Origin: Lachnospiraceae bacterium
GTDB lineage: Bacteria > Bacillota > Clostridia > Lachnospirales > Lachnospiraceae
Direction of reading: 5' to 3'
DNA length: 53,507 nucleotides
Assembly (NCBI GenBank): GCA_017557525.1
Contig: JAFYYN010000175.1
Span: 1 to 53,507 of the forward strand
The notes below the pieces were generated by a model that saw only the letters and a program-made list of their open reading frames with translations, did not search any database and was not told where the DNA came from. The translations under genes and the position numbers were made by a program. Numbering within the stretch: the first letter of the stretch is position 1; every line of letters starts with the position of its first letter. Below are positions 1 through 8,692 of the stretch, one piece after another.

Positions 1-1
1 C

Positions 2-598
2 CTTGGCATTATGCCTGCAATTACAAGCAAGGGAATCCAGCTTATATCTGTAAATATGATGCTTGAGAAAGAGGATACTCCAGTTATATGGAGAGGTCCC
101 GTTATCGCAGGTGTTGTAAAGCAGTTCTGGAGCGATGTTTTCTGGAACAATATCGATGTTATGTTCGTTGATATGCCTCCCGGAACCGGAGACGTACCGC
201 TTACTGTATTCCAGAGCCTTCCGGTTGATGGCCTTATTGTAGTTACAAGCCCTCAGGAGCTTGTTTCAATGGTAGTTTCAAAGGCTGTTAACATGGCAAA
301 TGAAATGCACATCCCGATCTTAGGACTTGTTGAAAACTACAGTTATGTAGAGTGCCCTACATGTAATGAAAAGATCGAAGTATTCGGAAAGAGCCATGCA
401 GAAGAGACTGCAAAGAAGTTTGGTCTTAACCTTCTTGGAAAGCTTCCTCTTAATCCTAAGATCGCAGAAGCTATTGATGGCGGTGCGATCGAGACTCTCG
501 AAGGAGACTGGCTTGATTCAGCAGCCGATTATATAGAGAATCAGGTTCTCGTTGATGACGATGAGGATGATGAGATCGTTATGAAGCCTGAGGCTTGA
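2..598 (+). CDS. mrp: Mrp/ApbC (NBP35-type) Fe-S cluster carrier ATPase, 5' truncated
   Basis: This is the C-terminal 198 codons of a P-loop Fe-S carrier. The reading frame is open to the left edge, so the start and the Walker A (deviant Walker A) region lie outside the window. Visible family features are the VDMPPGTGDVPL block (switch II/Walker B region of MRP ATPases), the VVTSPQELVSMVVSKAV stretch, and the CPTC motif in YVECPTCNEKIEVFG, whose two cysteines would bind the bridging Fe-S cluster. The family assembles and transfers 4Fe-4S clusters to apo-proteins in the cytosol. The C-terminus is acidic (DDDEDDE). It is followed by a terminator-like hairpin, so it ends its transcription unit. 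Confidence 0.9.
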   Translation, partial: LGIMPAITSKGIQLISVNMMLEKEDTPVIWRGPVIAGVVKQFWSDVFWNNIDVMFVDMPPGTGDVPLTVFQSLPVDGLIVVTSPQELVSMVVSKAVNMANEMHIPILGLVENYSYVECPTCNEKIEVFGKSHAEETAKKFGLNLLGKLPLNPKIAEAIDGGAIETLEGDWLDSAADYIENQVLVDDDEDDEIVMKPEA

Positions 599-619
599 TC
601 ATATATATACAATAAACTA

Positions 620-668
620 TGGGATGATTATTTGATTAGTTTTTTAATCAAAGAAGCATCCCTATTTT
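620..668 (+). terminator. Rho-independent terminator after mrp
   Basis: Nested dyad: GGGATG pairs with CATCCC, and inside it TTTGATTA pairs with TAATCAAA. A T-rich tract (TATTTTATTTAT) follows. It lies 22 bases after the mrp stop. The rest of the gap to 862 holds no gene I can support. Confidence 0.65.
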
Positions 669-862
669 ATTTATATTTGGTTTTTATTTGATGGGGAAGA
701 CTTGAGTAGATAACTTGATGATACTAAAAACGGATAGCATTCTAGTTTTGTCGTAATAAACATCTGTAATTTGCAGTAAATCTCCTTTATAATTTATTAA
801 ATTGTGGTAAGATATTTACAACAAAGTTAAAAATGATCAAATTTGAAGGAGAGGTGCTACAG

Positions 863-1189
863 ATGAGACCTAAGAAAGTGTTTTTCGGTTACTTGATTCT
901 TTGGGTTATATGTGCGATTATGTTTTTGCTTTCATTCGTTGGCCAGGATACTAATTTTGTTTTGCTTATTACATCTTTAGTAGTAATGTTTGTTGGATAT
1001 ATCGCATTTATATTCCTCTACAGATGTCCACATTGTGACCGCTTACTGTTAAATCGTGTAGCACCCTGGCATTATTGTCCATATTGTGGAAATCATCTTG
1101 ATGCAGAACCGAGTCATGAATATGATTATCTGGATGAAGATAAAGATGATGAAAGCGAAAAACGCAGTGACGGATTAAAAATCCAGTAA
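863..1189 (+). CDS. Small membrane protein with C-terminal zinc ribbon
   Basis: 108 residues from the chosen ATG. An upstream in-frame ATG at 833 exists, but AAGGAGAGG sits just before 863, so 863 is preferred. Two hydrophobic segments (about residues 6-27 and 34-53) form a helical hairpin. They are followed by two CPxC pairs: RCPHCDRLLL and YCPYCGNHL (residues about 55-80), a four-cysteine zinc ribbon facing the cytosol if the termini are inside. The tail is acidic (YDYLDEDKDDE). I do not recognise a named family. This architecture is common in Lachnospiraceae and also seen in two larger proteins of this window. It stands alone between two terminators. Confidence 0.7.
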   Translation: MRPKKVFFGYLILWVICAIMFLLSFVGQDTNFVLLITSLVVMFVGYIAFIFLYRCPHCDRLLLNRVAPWHYCPYCGNHLDAEPSHEYDYLDEDKDDESEKRSDGLKIQ

Positions 1190-1205
1190 ATAATATTTCT
1201 TTATA

Positions 1206-1249
1206 TAGTGCAGAAATAAGGAGTTAAACTTATTTCTGCACTATTTTTT
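1206..1249 (+). terminator. Strong Rho-independent terminator
   Basis: A perfect 15-base inverted repeat (TAGTGCAGAAATAAG / CTTATTTCTGCACTA) with an 8-base loop, followed by TTTTTT. It closes the 863-1189 unit. Confidence 0.9.
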
Positions 1250-1319
1250 ACAAATATTATTATTTTATGTTAGGGTACTAGAGAAAAATATTTAGCTAAC
1301 AAAAAAACTTAAAATTCCC

Positions 1320-1348
1320 TTGAAAATAAAGAAATTCTATGCTATATT
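1320..1348 (+). promoter_or_regulatory. Sigma-A promoter for the Rpn-like gene
   Basis: TTGAAA at 1320-1325 and TATATT at 1343-1348, separated by 17 bases. It implies a 5' leader of about 200 bases before the ATG at 1556. Confidence 0.6.
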
Positions 1349-1504
1349 AAATTTGCACAATACCTTTGAAAAAAGCATCTGGATTTCTATAAAAACTTCT
1401 ATAAGTTAATATAACTTTCTGATATTTGCAGACTTGGTAATTTTATATTCTGCTTTCTGGAGTATCTTCTTTGATTTCCTCTTGCTAAAAAACTATATTT
1501 TTAG

Positions 1505-1536
1505 GCAGGGGAAGGATAGCTCAGACCATCCCCTGC
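1505..1536 (+). promoter_or_regulatory. Leader hairpin upstream of the Rpn-like gene
   Basis: GCAGGGGA pairs with TCCCCTGC, with two further G-C pairs inside after a 1x1 mismatch. No T-run follows, so it is not a terminator. It sits 19 bases before the start codon, just before the GAAGGGAG ribosome binding site, and could affect translation or mRNA stability. The remainder of the 306-base gap 1250-1555 holds only the promoter. Confidence 0.4.
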
Positions 1537-1555
1537 TTTAGAAGGGAGCGTTTTA

Positions 1556-2422
1556 ATGGGCGAAAAAGATATTGAAGAAAAGCTACTTGAGGATTACAAT
1601 GATGTCTTTGCTGATATCATAAATGTTCTGATTTTTAACGGCCGTAAGATTGTCAAACCCGAAAATCTAGAAAATACTAAGGACAAGTCCAGGTTTAAGA
1701 ATGTAGACGGTAAAGTAACAGAGCAGGAACGAGATGTTGCAAAAAGATGGCAGAATAACAGGATAAGGCTAGCTTTATTCGGTGTAGAAAATCAAACGTC
1801 ATCAGATGATAAGATTTGCCTAAGACTATATGGCTATGATGGGGCAGCTTATAAGAGTCAGTATAATGAGGATGTTACATATCCTGTAATAACGCTGGTT
1901 CTTCATTTTGATCACAAGCATCGATGGAAAGGTCCAAAGACATTGATGGAAAGCATGGAAGTTCCTCGAGAGTTGCTGCCGTATGTAAACGATTATCACA
2001 TGAACCTGTTTGAGATAGCATGGCTATCGGATGATCAGGTAAGTATGTTTACGAGTGATTTCTGGATAGTTGCCGATTATTTTGTTCAGATGAGGAAGAA
2101 CAAGGACTATATGCCTTCTAAACAGACAATTGAACATGTAGATGCAGTATTGAAATTGATGTCAGCTTTAACAGGCGATTCTAGATTTGAGGTGGCTCAG
2201 AATGAGCCCAATATTAAAGAAAGGGGATTGAGTATGTGTGAAGTTCTTGATAAGATAGAAAATCGTGGAGAAAAACGTGGTAGTTTTGAAATGCTTTTGA
2301 AAATAGTAGGTGATTATGTTAAAAACTTTAAGATGACTCAGAAAGCTGCATGTGAGCAACTTTCAATAGATTACAAGGAATATCAGGCTGCTAAGCGTTA
2401 CATGAAAAAAATAAGTAAGTAA
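1556..2422 (+). CDS. Rpn-family PD-(D/E)XK nuclease / putative transposase-like protein
   Basis: 288 residues. The N-terminal block (EKLLEDYNDVFADIINVL), EQERDVAKRW, LFGVENQT and the VTYPVITLVLHF / NLFEIAWL / DFWIVADYFVQ segments match the Clostridial Rpn group annotated as recombination-promoting nuclease or YhgA-like transposase. E and Q in GVENQ and the downstream VTLVL strand fit a PD-(D/E)XK core (recall, not searched). Rpn proteins in E. coli are DNA endonucleases active in recombination and reported in phage defence. The last third (about residues 227-288) is a separate helical region starting MCEVLDKIENRGEKRG and ending with a helix-turn-helix-like stretch (MTQKAACEQLSIDYKEYQ). It is transcribed alone, with its own promoter and terminator. 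Confidence 0.8.
   Translation: MGEKDIEEKLLEDYNDVFADIINVLIFNGRKIVKPENLENTKDKSRFKNVDGKVTEQERDVAKRWQNNRIRLALFGVENQTSSDDKICLRLYGYDGAAYKSQYNEDVTYPVITLVLHFDHKHRWKGPKTLMESMEVPRELLPYVNDYHMNLFEIAWLSDDQVSMFTSDFWIVADYFVQMRKNKDYMPSKQTIEHVDAVLKLMSALTGDSRFEVAQNEPNIKERGLSMCEVLDKIENRGEKRGSFEMLLKIVGDYVKNFKMTQKAACEQLSIDYKEYQAAKRYMKKISK
2234..2422 (+). CDS. Candidate internal short product of the Rpn-like gene
   Basis: An in-frame ATG at codon 227 is preceded by AAAGGGG with a 7-base gap, a plausible internal ribosome binding site. It would give a 62-residue protein equal to the C-terminal helical and helix-turn-helix-like region, MCEVLDKIENRG onward. Internal small proteins that act as antitoxins have been described for E. 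coli RpnA-type genes. That this gene does the same is inference from that precedent and from the sequence signal only. Confidence 0.35.
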   Translation: MCEVLDKIENRGEKRGSFEMLLKIVGDYVKNFKMTQKAACEQLSIDYKEYQAAKRYMKKISK

Positions 2423-2462
2423 AGGTTACAGTTAAGTAACCGGGTATAATGATATGCGCAAC

Positions 2463-2503
2463 CGGAGCTCTATCCCCAAAAGATAGGGCTCCGAGATTTT
2501 TTT
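2463..2503 (+). terminator. Rho-independent terminator
   Basis: CGGAGCTCTATC pairs with GATAGGGCTCCG (one G-U pair) across a CCCAAAA loop, followed by AGATTTTTTTG. It ends the Rpn-like transcript. Confidence 0.9.
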
Positions 2504-2515
2504 GCGAAAAAGTAA

Positions 2516-2544
2516 TTGTATAAAATATTCAGATGTGATATAAT
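2516..2544 (+). promoter_or_regulatory. Sigma-A promoter of lepA
   Basis: TTGTAT (2516-2521), 17-base spacer, perfect TATAAT (2539-2544). It lies 48 bases upstream of the lepA start. Confidence 0.75.
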
Positions 2545-2591
2545 AAACTATTAATAATAGTTTTAAGAAAAAAGTTGTTGGAGAAATAAAC

Positions 2592-4403
2592 ATGTCGGTG
2601 GATCAGAGCAAAATCCGAAATTTTTGCATAATAGCACATATCGACCACGGTAAATCAACCCTGGCCGACAGGATCATAGAGAAAACAGGACTATTAACTT
2701 TAAGAGAAATGAGCGATCAGGTCCTTGATAATATGGACTTGGAGCGTGAGCGCGGTATAACTATAAAGGCTCAGACAGTAAGAACAGTTTATAAAGCACA
2801 GGACGGCGAGGAGTATATCTTTAACCTGATAGATACTCCAGGTCACGTAGACTTTAACTATGAGGTATCACGTAGCTTAGCAGCCTGCGAAGGTGCTGTT
2901 TTGGTAGTAGACGCAGCACAGGGCATTGAGGCACAGACACTGGCTAACGTATATATGGCATTAGACCATAACCTCGAGGTATTTCCGGTAATAAATAAGA
3001 TAGACTTACCCAGTGCCGAGCCCCAGAGAGTTATCAATGAGATTGAAGACGTTATAGGTTTAGAGGCACAGGACGCACCTCAGATTTCAGCTAAAAACGG
3101 CATCAACATAGAAGCAGTACTTGAGGCAATTGTACATAAGCTCCCGGCTCCTCACGGAGACCCCGAGGCTCCTTTAAAGGCTCTAATATTTGACTCGGTA
3201 TATGACTCCTATAAAGGTGTAATAGTTTTTATCCGTCTTATGGAGGGTAAGGTCAGAAAGGGTGACAGGATCCGTATGATGGCAACCGGTGCTGAGGCAG
3301 AAGTTGTAGAAATCGGTATCTTCGGACCCGGACAGTTCATCCCCTGCGATGAACTCTCAGCCGGTATGGTAGGCTATATCACAGCTTCCCTTAAAAATGT
3401 TCGTGATACCAGAGTTGGTGATACTGTTACATTGGCAGAAAACCCTTGTGCGGAGGCACTTCCCGGATATAAAAAGGTTCTTCCTATGGTTTACTGTGGT
3501 ATGTACCCTGCAGATGGAGCAAAGTATCCAGACCTTAGGGATGCACTTGAAAAGCTGCAGCTTAACGATGCTTCACTCCAATTTGAGCCGGAAACATCAG
3601 TAGCACTTGGCTTTGGTTTCAGATGTGGTTTCTTAGGGCTGCTGCATTTAGAGATAATCCAGGAAAGACTTGAAAGAGAGTACAATCTTGATCTTGTTAC
3701 AACTGCACCCAGCGTTATTTACAAGGTATATAAAACAAACGGAGAGATGTTTGACCTGACAAACCCTACCAATATGCCGGATCCTTCGGAGATAGAGCAT
3801 ATGGAGGAACCTTTTGTTGACGCTGAGATCATGGTGACTACCGAGTTTGTAGGTGCTATCATGAAGCTGTGTCAGGAGAGGCGTGGAGTTTATAAGGGCA
3901 TGGAGTACATGGAGGAAACCAGAGCACTTCTTAAATATGAGCTCCCGTTAAATGAGATTATTTATGATTTCTTTGATGCACTTAAATCACGTTCAAAGGG
4001 TTATGCATCATTTGATTATGAATTAAAGGGATATGTACCTTCAAAGCTTGTAAAACTCGATATGCTGGTAAACCGTGAAGAAGTGGATGCGCTTTCATTT
4101 ATCATCCATGCTGACAACGCATACGAGCGTGCAAGGAAGATGTGCGAGAAACTGAAGGACAATATACCCCGTCAGTTATTTGAAATACCGATACAGGCTG
4201 CTATAGGCAGCAAGATCATCGCCAGAGAAACCGTAAAAGCAATGCGAAAAGACGTACTTGCCAAGTGCTACGGCGGTGATATCACTCGTAAGAAGAAGCT
4301 ACTTGAAAAACAGAAGGAAGGCAAAAAGCGTATGCGTACCTTCGGAAATGTAGAAATTCCTCAGGCAGCTTTTATGAGTGTATTAAAACTTGATGAAGAG
4401 TAA
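2592..4403 (+). CDS. lepA: Elongation factor 4 (LepA), back-translocating GTPase
   Basis: 603 residues, the usual LepA length (about 600). Translation-factor GTPase motifs are all present: AHIDHGKST (residues 15-23, P-loop), RGITIKAQT (switch I), DTPGHVDF (G3) and NKIDLP (G4). The LepA-specific C-terminal domain ends the protein, with basic [19 protein letters not shown] near the terminus, the stretch that reaches the ribosomal A site. The family binds 70S ribosomes and influences elongation and 30S assembly. GGAG lies 9 bases before the ATG. The HD-GYP gene follows 42 bases downstream without a terminator, so the two are probably co-transcribed. Confidence 0.98.
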   Translation: MSVDQSKIRNFCIIAHIDHGKSTLADRIIEKTGLLTLREMSDQVLDNMDLERERGITIKAQTVRTVYKAQDGEEYIFNLIDTPGHVDFNYEVSRSLAACEGAVLVVDAAQGIEAQTLANVYMALDHNLEVFPVINKIDLPSAEPQRVINEIEDVIGLEAQDAPQISAKNGINIEAVLEAIVHKLPAPHGDPEAPLKALIFDSVYDSYKGVIVFIRLMEGKVRKGDRIRMMATGAEAEVVEIGIFGPGQFIPCDELSAGMVGYITASLKNVRDTRVGDTVTLAENPCAEALPGYKKVLPMVYCGMYPADGAKYPDLRDALEKLQLNDASLQFEPETSVALGFGFRCGFLGLLHLEIIQERLEREYNLDLVTTAPSVIYKVYKTNGEMFDLTNPTNMPDPSEIEHMEEPFVDAEIMVTTEFVGAIMKLCQERRGVYKGMEYMEETRALLKYELPLNEIIYDFFDALKSRSKGYASFDYELKGYVPSKLVKLDMLVNREEVDALSFIIHADNAYERARKMCEKLKDNIPRQLFEIPIQAAIGSKIIARETVKAMRKDVLAKCYGGDITRKKKLLEKQKEGKKRMRTFGNVEIPQAAFMSVLKLDEE

Positions 4404-4420
4404 ATATATATAAACGGGTC

Positions 4421-4440
4421 CCTCCCTGCGACGTAGGAGG
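4421..4440 (+). promoter_or_regulatory. Hairpin that pairs with the ribosome binding site of the HD-GYP gene
   Basis: CCTCC (4421-4425) is the exact complement of the Shine-Dalgarno GGAGG (4436-4440), with a 10-base loop between. GGAGG sits 5 bases before the ATG at 4446. The helix could mask the ribosome binding site. Confidence 0.35.
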
Positions 4441-4445
4441 TCATA

Positions 4446-6605
4446 ATGGACAATATACAGAAAACATCAGCTAAAAATAAAAGCGGATTACTAAAAGCCA
4501 TACTTTTAGTTCTTATTGGTCTGGGTATAAATCTGTTATTTTCCAATCTTGTTAAAATATTAAATATTCCGCTATACATTGATAATGTCGGTATTATACT
4601 TACATCCATCCTCGGTGGCTATATTCCGGGTGTGGCTGTAGGTTATATTACTAATTTTATTAATGGTTTAGCTGATTCTTCAAGCTATTATTATGGTACC
4701 TTAAGTGTTATAAATGCAGTTATAGCAGCTTATGGTGCTCATAGGGGCTGGTTTAAGAAAGTACCGACCATTATCTTTTCTATTATATTGTTTACTATTT
4801 CCGGCGGTGTGCTTGGTTCAATACTTACCTGGATGCTTTATGGTTTTGATCCTGCAAGTCCGGATAACAAATATTTCGCAACCATGTTTTACGAGAAAGG
4901 CTTTACACCTTTCTGGTCACAGTTTTGCTCTGATGTAATTTACGACATTATAGATAAAACAATTACCGTACTTATTGTATTGGTTCTTCTTTATCTTGCA
5001 AAAATCTTATTCAAGATCAAAAAAGTAGAATTTGTTTTCTGGCATCAGAATGTACTTAGTGATGAAGAGATCAAGGCGTTAAAAAAGAGCAAAGCAAGAG
5101 ATAAATCATTAAGGCAGAAAATACTTATGCTCTTAGCCGGAGTTATGATAATCATAGCTATGGTAACTGCCGGTATCAGCTATTTCCTCTTTAGAGAAAA
5201 GCTTGTTGAAAACAATGCCGACATGGGCACAGGTATTACTAACATCGCATCCCGACTTATAAATCCCAAAAGGATAGATGAATATATTAGAAATAATTTC
5301 CATGACGCAGAATATAATGATATTCTTTATCAGCTTGAAACGATCGCAAAGAGTCATGGAGATATAAAATATGTTTATGTTATCAGGATGACTCCCAATG
5401 GGTATGAGGTTGTTATGGATGCCGATATAGGGGATGAAAACACCTGGTATCCCGGTCAGATTGTTCCATTCCAGAAAGCCTTTGAGCCCTATATAAATCA
5501 GGCTTTACGTGGGGAGGATATCCCGGCACTCATAATAAATGATGAATATGGCTGGCTGCTTTCAATCTTTAAGCCTGTTATAAATGAAAAAACAGGTGAA
5601 ACAGTATGCTATTCCTGTGTTGATATCCGCATGAGCCATATCCAGGAGGATGAAAATAATTTCCTGGCAAAGGTAATTTCGCTGTTTATTGGTTTCTTTG
5701 TAATGGTGCTTGCAGTATTTATGTGGCTTACCGACTACTGCGTAATCTACCCTATAAATGCAATGTCCATTGCTGCTAAAACCATGGCGTTTGACTTGAG
5801 TGGTGCCGAGAGACAGGGCGCTGAAAGGATAAAGAAACTTGGAATCAGGACAGGTGACGAGATAGAAACACTTTATCTGGCATTAGTAAAAGAAAGTGAG
5901 GATATAGTAAGAAATATCGCTGATATAGAGGAGCAGAAGGATACCATCAGCACGATGCAGAATGCTCTTATCACCGTACTTGCCAATATGGTTGAAAACA
6001 GGGATAAGTTCACAGGTAACCATGTAAAGAATACCGCTACTTACGCTAAGATAATCCTCGATGAGTTAAGGAAACAGGATAAATACAAGGATATTATTAC
6101 TGATGATTATGAATATACGGTAATAAATTCCGCACCATTGCATGATGTAGGCAAGATCCAGATACCTGATTCGCTGCTTAATAAGAACGGTAAGCTTACC
6201 GATGAAGAATTTAAACAGATGCAAAATCATACGATTGCCGGACAGAACATCATCGATGAGGCGGCTCACATGGTTAAGAATTCTGCATACTTAAATGAAG
6301 CGATGAACCTTGCGGCATACCACCATGAGAAATGGAATGGTACCGGATATCCTTATGGATTAAAGGAAAATGAGATACCGCTTTCGGCACGTATTATGGC
6401 TGTTGCAGATGTTTTTGATGCACTGGTTTCAAAACGTAGCTACAAGCCGGGATTCCCTGTTGAAAAAGCACTCGATATAATAAGAGAGGGTGCTGGTACA
6501 CACTTTGATCCCGAGATTGCAAAGGTATTCCTTGATGCATCAGATAAGGTAAAGAAAATTGCCAAAGAGAACTACGATAGGGATAACCCGGATGAGGTTA
6601 AATAA
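4446..6605 (+). CDS. Membrane sensor with HD-GYP domain, putative cyclic di-GMP phosphodiesterase
   Basis: 719 residues. Residues about 10-185 hold five to six hydrophobic segments with Gly-rich turns (ILTSILGGYIPGVAVGYI, TISGGVLGSILTWML), resembling an ECF-transporter S-component or similar integral-membrane sensor module. After a basic linker, a helix near 225-248, an external domain of about 160 residues (NADMGTGITNIASRLINP...SCVDIRMS, dCache-like) and a helix near 415-437 form a second sensor, followed by a HAMP-like stretch. The C-terminal HD-GYP domain starts near residue 514 (MVENRDKFTGNH), with HD at 566-567 in LHDVGKIQIPD, then YHHEKWNGTGYP with GYP at 634-636 and ADVFDAL. HD-GYP enzymes hydrolyse cyclic di-GMP to pGpG or GMP; the motif set is complete, so activity is likely. 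A sugar ABC importer lies directly downstream. Confidence 0.85.
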   Translation: MDNIQKTSAKNKSGLLKAILLVLIGLGINLLFSNLVKILNIPLYIDNVGIILTSILGGYIPGVAVGYITNFINGLADSSSYYYGTLSVINAVIAAYGAHRGWFKKVPTIIFSIILFTISGGVLGSILTWMLYGFDPASPDNKYFATMFYEKGFTPFWSQFCSDVIYDIIDKTITVLIVLVLLYLAKILFKIKKVEFVFWHQNVLSDEEIKALKKSKARDKSLRQKILMLLAGVMIIIAMVTAGISYFLFREKLVENNADMGTGITNIASRLINPKRIDEYIRNNFHDAEYNDILYQLETIAKSHGDIKYVYVIRMTPNGYEVVMDADIGDENTWYPGQIVPFQKAFEPYINQALRGEDIPALIINDEYGWLLSIFKPVINEKTGETVCYSCVDIRMSHIQEDENNFLAKVISLFIGFFVMVLAVFMWLTDYCVIYPINAMSIAAKTMAFDLSGAERQGAERIKKLGIRTGDEIETLYLALVKESEDIVRNIADIEEQKDTISTMQNALITVLANMVENRDKFTGNHVKNTATYAKIILDELRKQDKYKDIITDDYEYTVINSAPLHDVGKIQIPDSLLNKNGKLTDEEFKQMQNHTIAGQNIIDEAAHMVKNSAYLNEAMNLAAYHHEKWNGTGYPYGLKENEIPLSARIMAVADVFDALVSKRSYKPGFPVEKALDIIREGAGTHFDPEIAKVFLDASDKVKKIAKENYDRDNPDEVK

Positions 6606-6609
6606 ACTA

Positions 6610-6632
6610 GAGCCAGCCAACTTGGCTGGCTC
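6610..6632 (+). promoter_or_regulatory. Intercistronic hairpin between the HD-GYP gene and the ABC operon
   Basis: Perfect 9-base stem GAGCCAGCC / GGCTGGCTC with a 5-base loop. The following bases (AAACGATTTGG) lack a T-run, so it looks like an mRNA-stabilising or processing hairpin rather than a full terminator. Confidence 0.45.
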
Positions 6633-6653
6633 AAACGATTTGGAGAAAATTAT

Positions 6654-7769
6654 ATGAAAGTAGTACTTGAAAAACTGACAAAAAGATTTCCTAACAGAAA
6701 CAAGAAAATCAAGACAGAGGTTGTGGCTGTAGATAATTTTACATTTGAGATACCGGATGGCACGCTTGTTGGTCTGCTCGGTCCTTCGGGCTGCGGAAAA
6801 AGTACGACTCTCAATCTGATATCAGGTCTTGAAAAGCCTACAGAGGGCAAGGTATATTTCGGAGACACAGATGTGTCTGATATGGCTCCTGAGGACAGGG
6901 GAGTAGGGCTCGTTTTCCAGAATTATGCCCTGTATCCTCATCTTACAGTTAAACAGAATATAATGTTCCCTCTGCAAAACTTTAAGGGTGATAAAAAGCT
7001 TACAAAGGAAGTAATGAATGACAAAGTCCTTGAAGCAGCTAAGCTTGTGCAGATTGATATGCTTATGGACAGAAAACCCAATGAGCTTTCCGGTGGTCAG
7101 CAGCAGAGAGTAGCTATAGCAAGAGCCCTTGTAAAGCAGCCAAAGGTATTACTTCTTGACGAGCCCCTTTCAAATCTTGACGCAAGACTGCGTCTGCAGA
7201 CACGTGAGGAAATCCGCAGGATACAGCGTGAAACCAAGGTTACTACGATATTTGTAACTCACGATCAGGAAGAAGCTATGAGTATTTCTGATATCATCGT
7301 TGTTATGAAGGACGGTGTGGTACATCAGATCGGAAAACCTCAAAATGTTTATGATGATCCTACAAATCTCTTTGTAGCTAAATTCCTTGGGACTCCTCCG
7401 ATAAATGTATTTAAGGGCAAGGTTAAAAACCACATGATCTTTATCGGAAACAGTGCTGTTTTAGAGGCTAAGGATATTAAAGATCAGGATGTTTACGTTG
7501 GCATCAGGCCCGAAGGCTTTATCCCGGATGATAACGGTTCACTCGAATTAAAGCTAAAAGGCTTAGAGGTAATGGGAAGAGATACGACCATTGTTTCAAC
7601 CCATGAGGCTTGTGAAAATGTTGAGATCCGTTCAATAGTCAGTGCTGAAACAAAGATTATCCCTGAAATGGAAATGGTTAGATTTAACGTTAAGCCAATG
7701 AAAACTTTCCTTTTTGATATTGAAAGTGGCGAGCGTATATATTTTGGAAGACAAGAGAAGATAGTGTAA
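6654..7769 (+). CDS. Carbohydrate ABC importer ATPase (MsmK/UgpC/MalK type)
   Basis: 371 residues, typical of sugar-importer ATPases with a C-terminal regulatory TOBE region. Motifs in order: GPSGCGKST (residues 43-51, Walker A), VFQNYALYPHL (Q-loop), LSGGQQQR (145-152, signature), LLLDEPLSNLD (Walker B and D-loop) and FVTHDQEEA (H-loop). After residue about 235, YVGIRPEGF and the following strands match the TOBE domain of MalK/UgpC proteins. It hydrolyses ATP for the two permeases encoded next. Many Firmicutes keep one shared ATPase elsewhere, so having it inside the operon suggests a dedicated system. TTTGGAG precedes the start. Confidence 0.95.
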   Translation: MKVVLEKLTKRFPNRNKKIKTEVVAVDNFTFEIPDGTLVGLLGPSGCGKSTTLNLISGLEKPTEGKVYFGDTDVSDMAPEDRGVGLVFQNYALYPHLTVKQNIMFPLQNFKGDKKLTKEVMNDKVLEAAKLVQIDMLMDRKPNELSGGQQQRVAIARALVKQPKVLLLDEPLSNLDARLRLQTREEIRRIQRETKVTTIFVTHDQEEAMSISDIIVVMKDGVVHQIGKPQNVYDDPTNLFVAKFLGTPPINVFKGKVKNHMIFIGNSAVLEAKDIKDQDVYVGIRPEGFIPDDNGSLELKLKGLEVMGRDTTIVSTHEACENVEIRSIVSAETKIIPEMEMVRFNVKPMKTFLFDIESGERIYFGRQEKIV

Positions 7770-7795
7770 AAGTTTGAAAGGGAATGATACGATAT

Positions 7796-8689
7796 ATGAA
7801 GAAGAATTTTAAAGGGTGGCTGTATCTGCTGCCGGCAATCATTTTCTTAAGTATATTCATGATCTATCCTCTGATAGATGTACTTATCTATTCCTTTGAA
7901 GAGGGCTATAATTTTGCTTCACAGACTCACAAAGGAGTCGGACTATATAATTATTCCTATGTGCTGCATGATACATATTTCCTGCAGGCACTCAAAAACA
8001 CCTTTATACTTGTTATCATTACAGTGCCGCTTTCCACAGGTACGGCACTGCTTATAGCCATGGCTTTAAGCTCGATAAAGAAATTAAGAGAGCTTTTCCA
8101 GACTGTATTTTTCCTGCCTTATGTTACCAATACCTTGGCAGTCGGTCTGGTATTCATGATACTTTTTAAAAAGACAGCCTACTCTGACGGTATGATAAAC
8201 CTTTTGATCAATTTCTTCGGAGGGGAATCAGTTGATTTTATCGACGGACCATACTGGGCAAAGATGCTTGTACTCTGTATCTATACCGTCTGGATAGTTA
8301 TGCCTTTTAAAATCCTTATACTTACAGGTGCTCTTGCAAGCGTAAAGGATGATTACTACAAGGCTGCAAAGATCGATTCGACACCGAGATGGAGAGTATT
8401 TACAAGGATAACCCTGCCGATGATCTCTCCAATGATCTTTTATCTTGTAATCACCGGATTTATCGGAGCATTTAAGGCATACAGCGACGCGGTAGCTCTG
8501 TTTGGTACCGATCTTAATGCAGCACAGATGAATACGATTGTTGGTTATATCTATGATATGCTTTACGGAAACAGCGGCGGATATCCTTCATATGCATCGG
8601 CTGCTGCCCTTATACTTTTCTGTATTGTACTTACCATTACCTGCATCAACCTGATGGTAAGCAAAAAGAGCGTGGTAAAGGGGGTGTGA
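7796..8689 (+). CDS. Sugar ABC importer permease 1 (MalF/UgpA type)
   Basis: About 297 residues (301 if the ATG at 7784 is used). That ATG has only one base between it and AAAGGG, so the ATG at 7796 seems more likely. Six hydrophobic segments are visible; the first is WLYLLPAIIFLSIFMIYPL, the usual opening of this permease class. The EAA-like loop that docks on the ATPase is the region DDYYKAAKIDSTPRWRVFTRITLPM (positions about 180-205), with YYKAAKIDS standing for the classical EAA block. It pairs with the second permease to form the membrane channel of a carbohydrate uptake system. Confidence 0.93.
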   Translation: MKKNFKGWLYLLPAIIFLSIFMIYPLIDVLIYSFEEGYNFASQTHKGVGLYNYSYVLHDTYFLQALKNTFILVIITVPLSTGTALLIAMALSSIKKLRELFQTVFFLPYVTNTLAVGLVFMILFKKTAYSDGMINLLINFFGGESVDFIDGPYWAKMLVLCIYTVWIVMPFKILILTGALASVKDDYYKAAKIDSTPRWRVFTRITLPMISPMIFYLVITGFIGAFKAYSDAVALFGTDLNAAQMNTIVGYIYDMLYGNSGGYPSYASAAALILFCIVLTITCINLMVSKKSVVKGV

Positions 8690-8692
8690 CAT

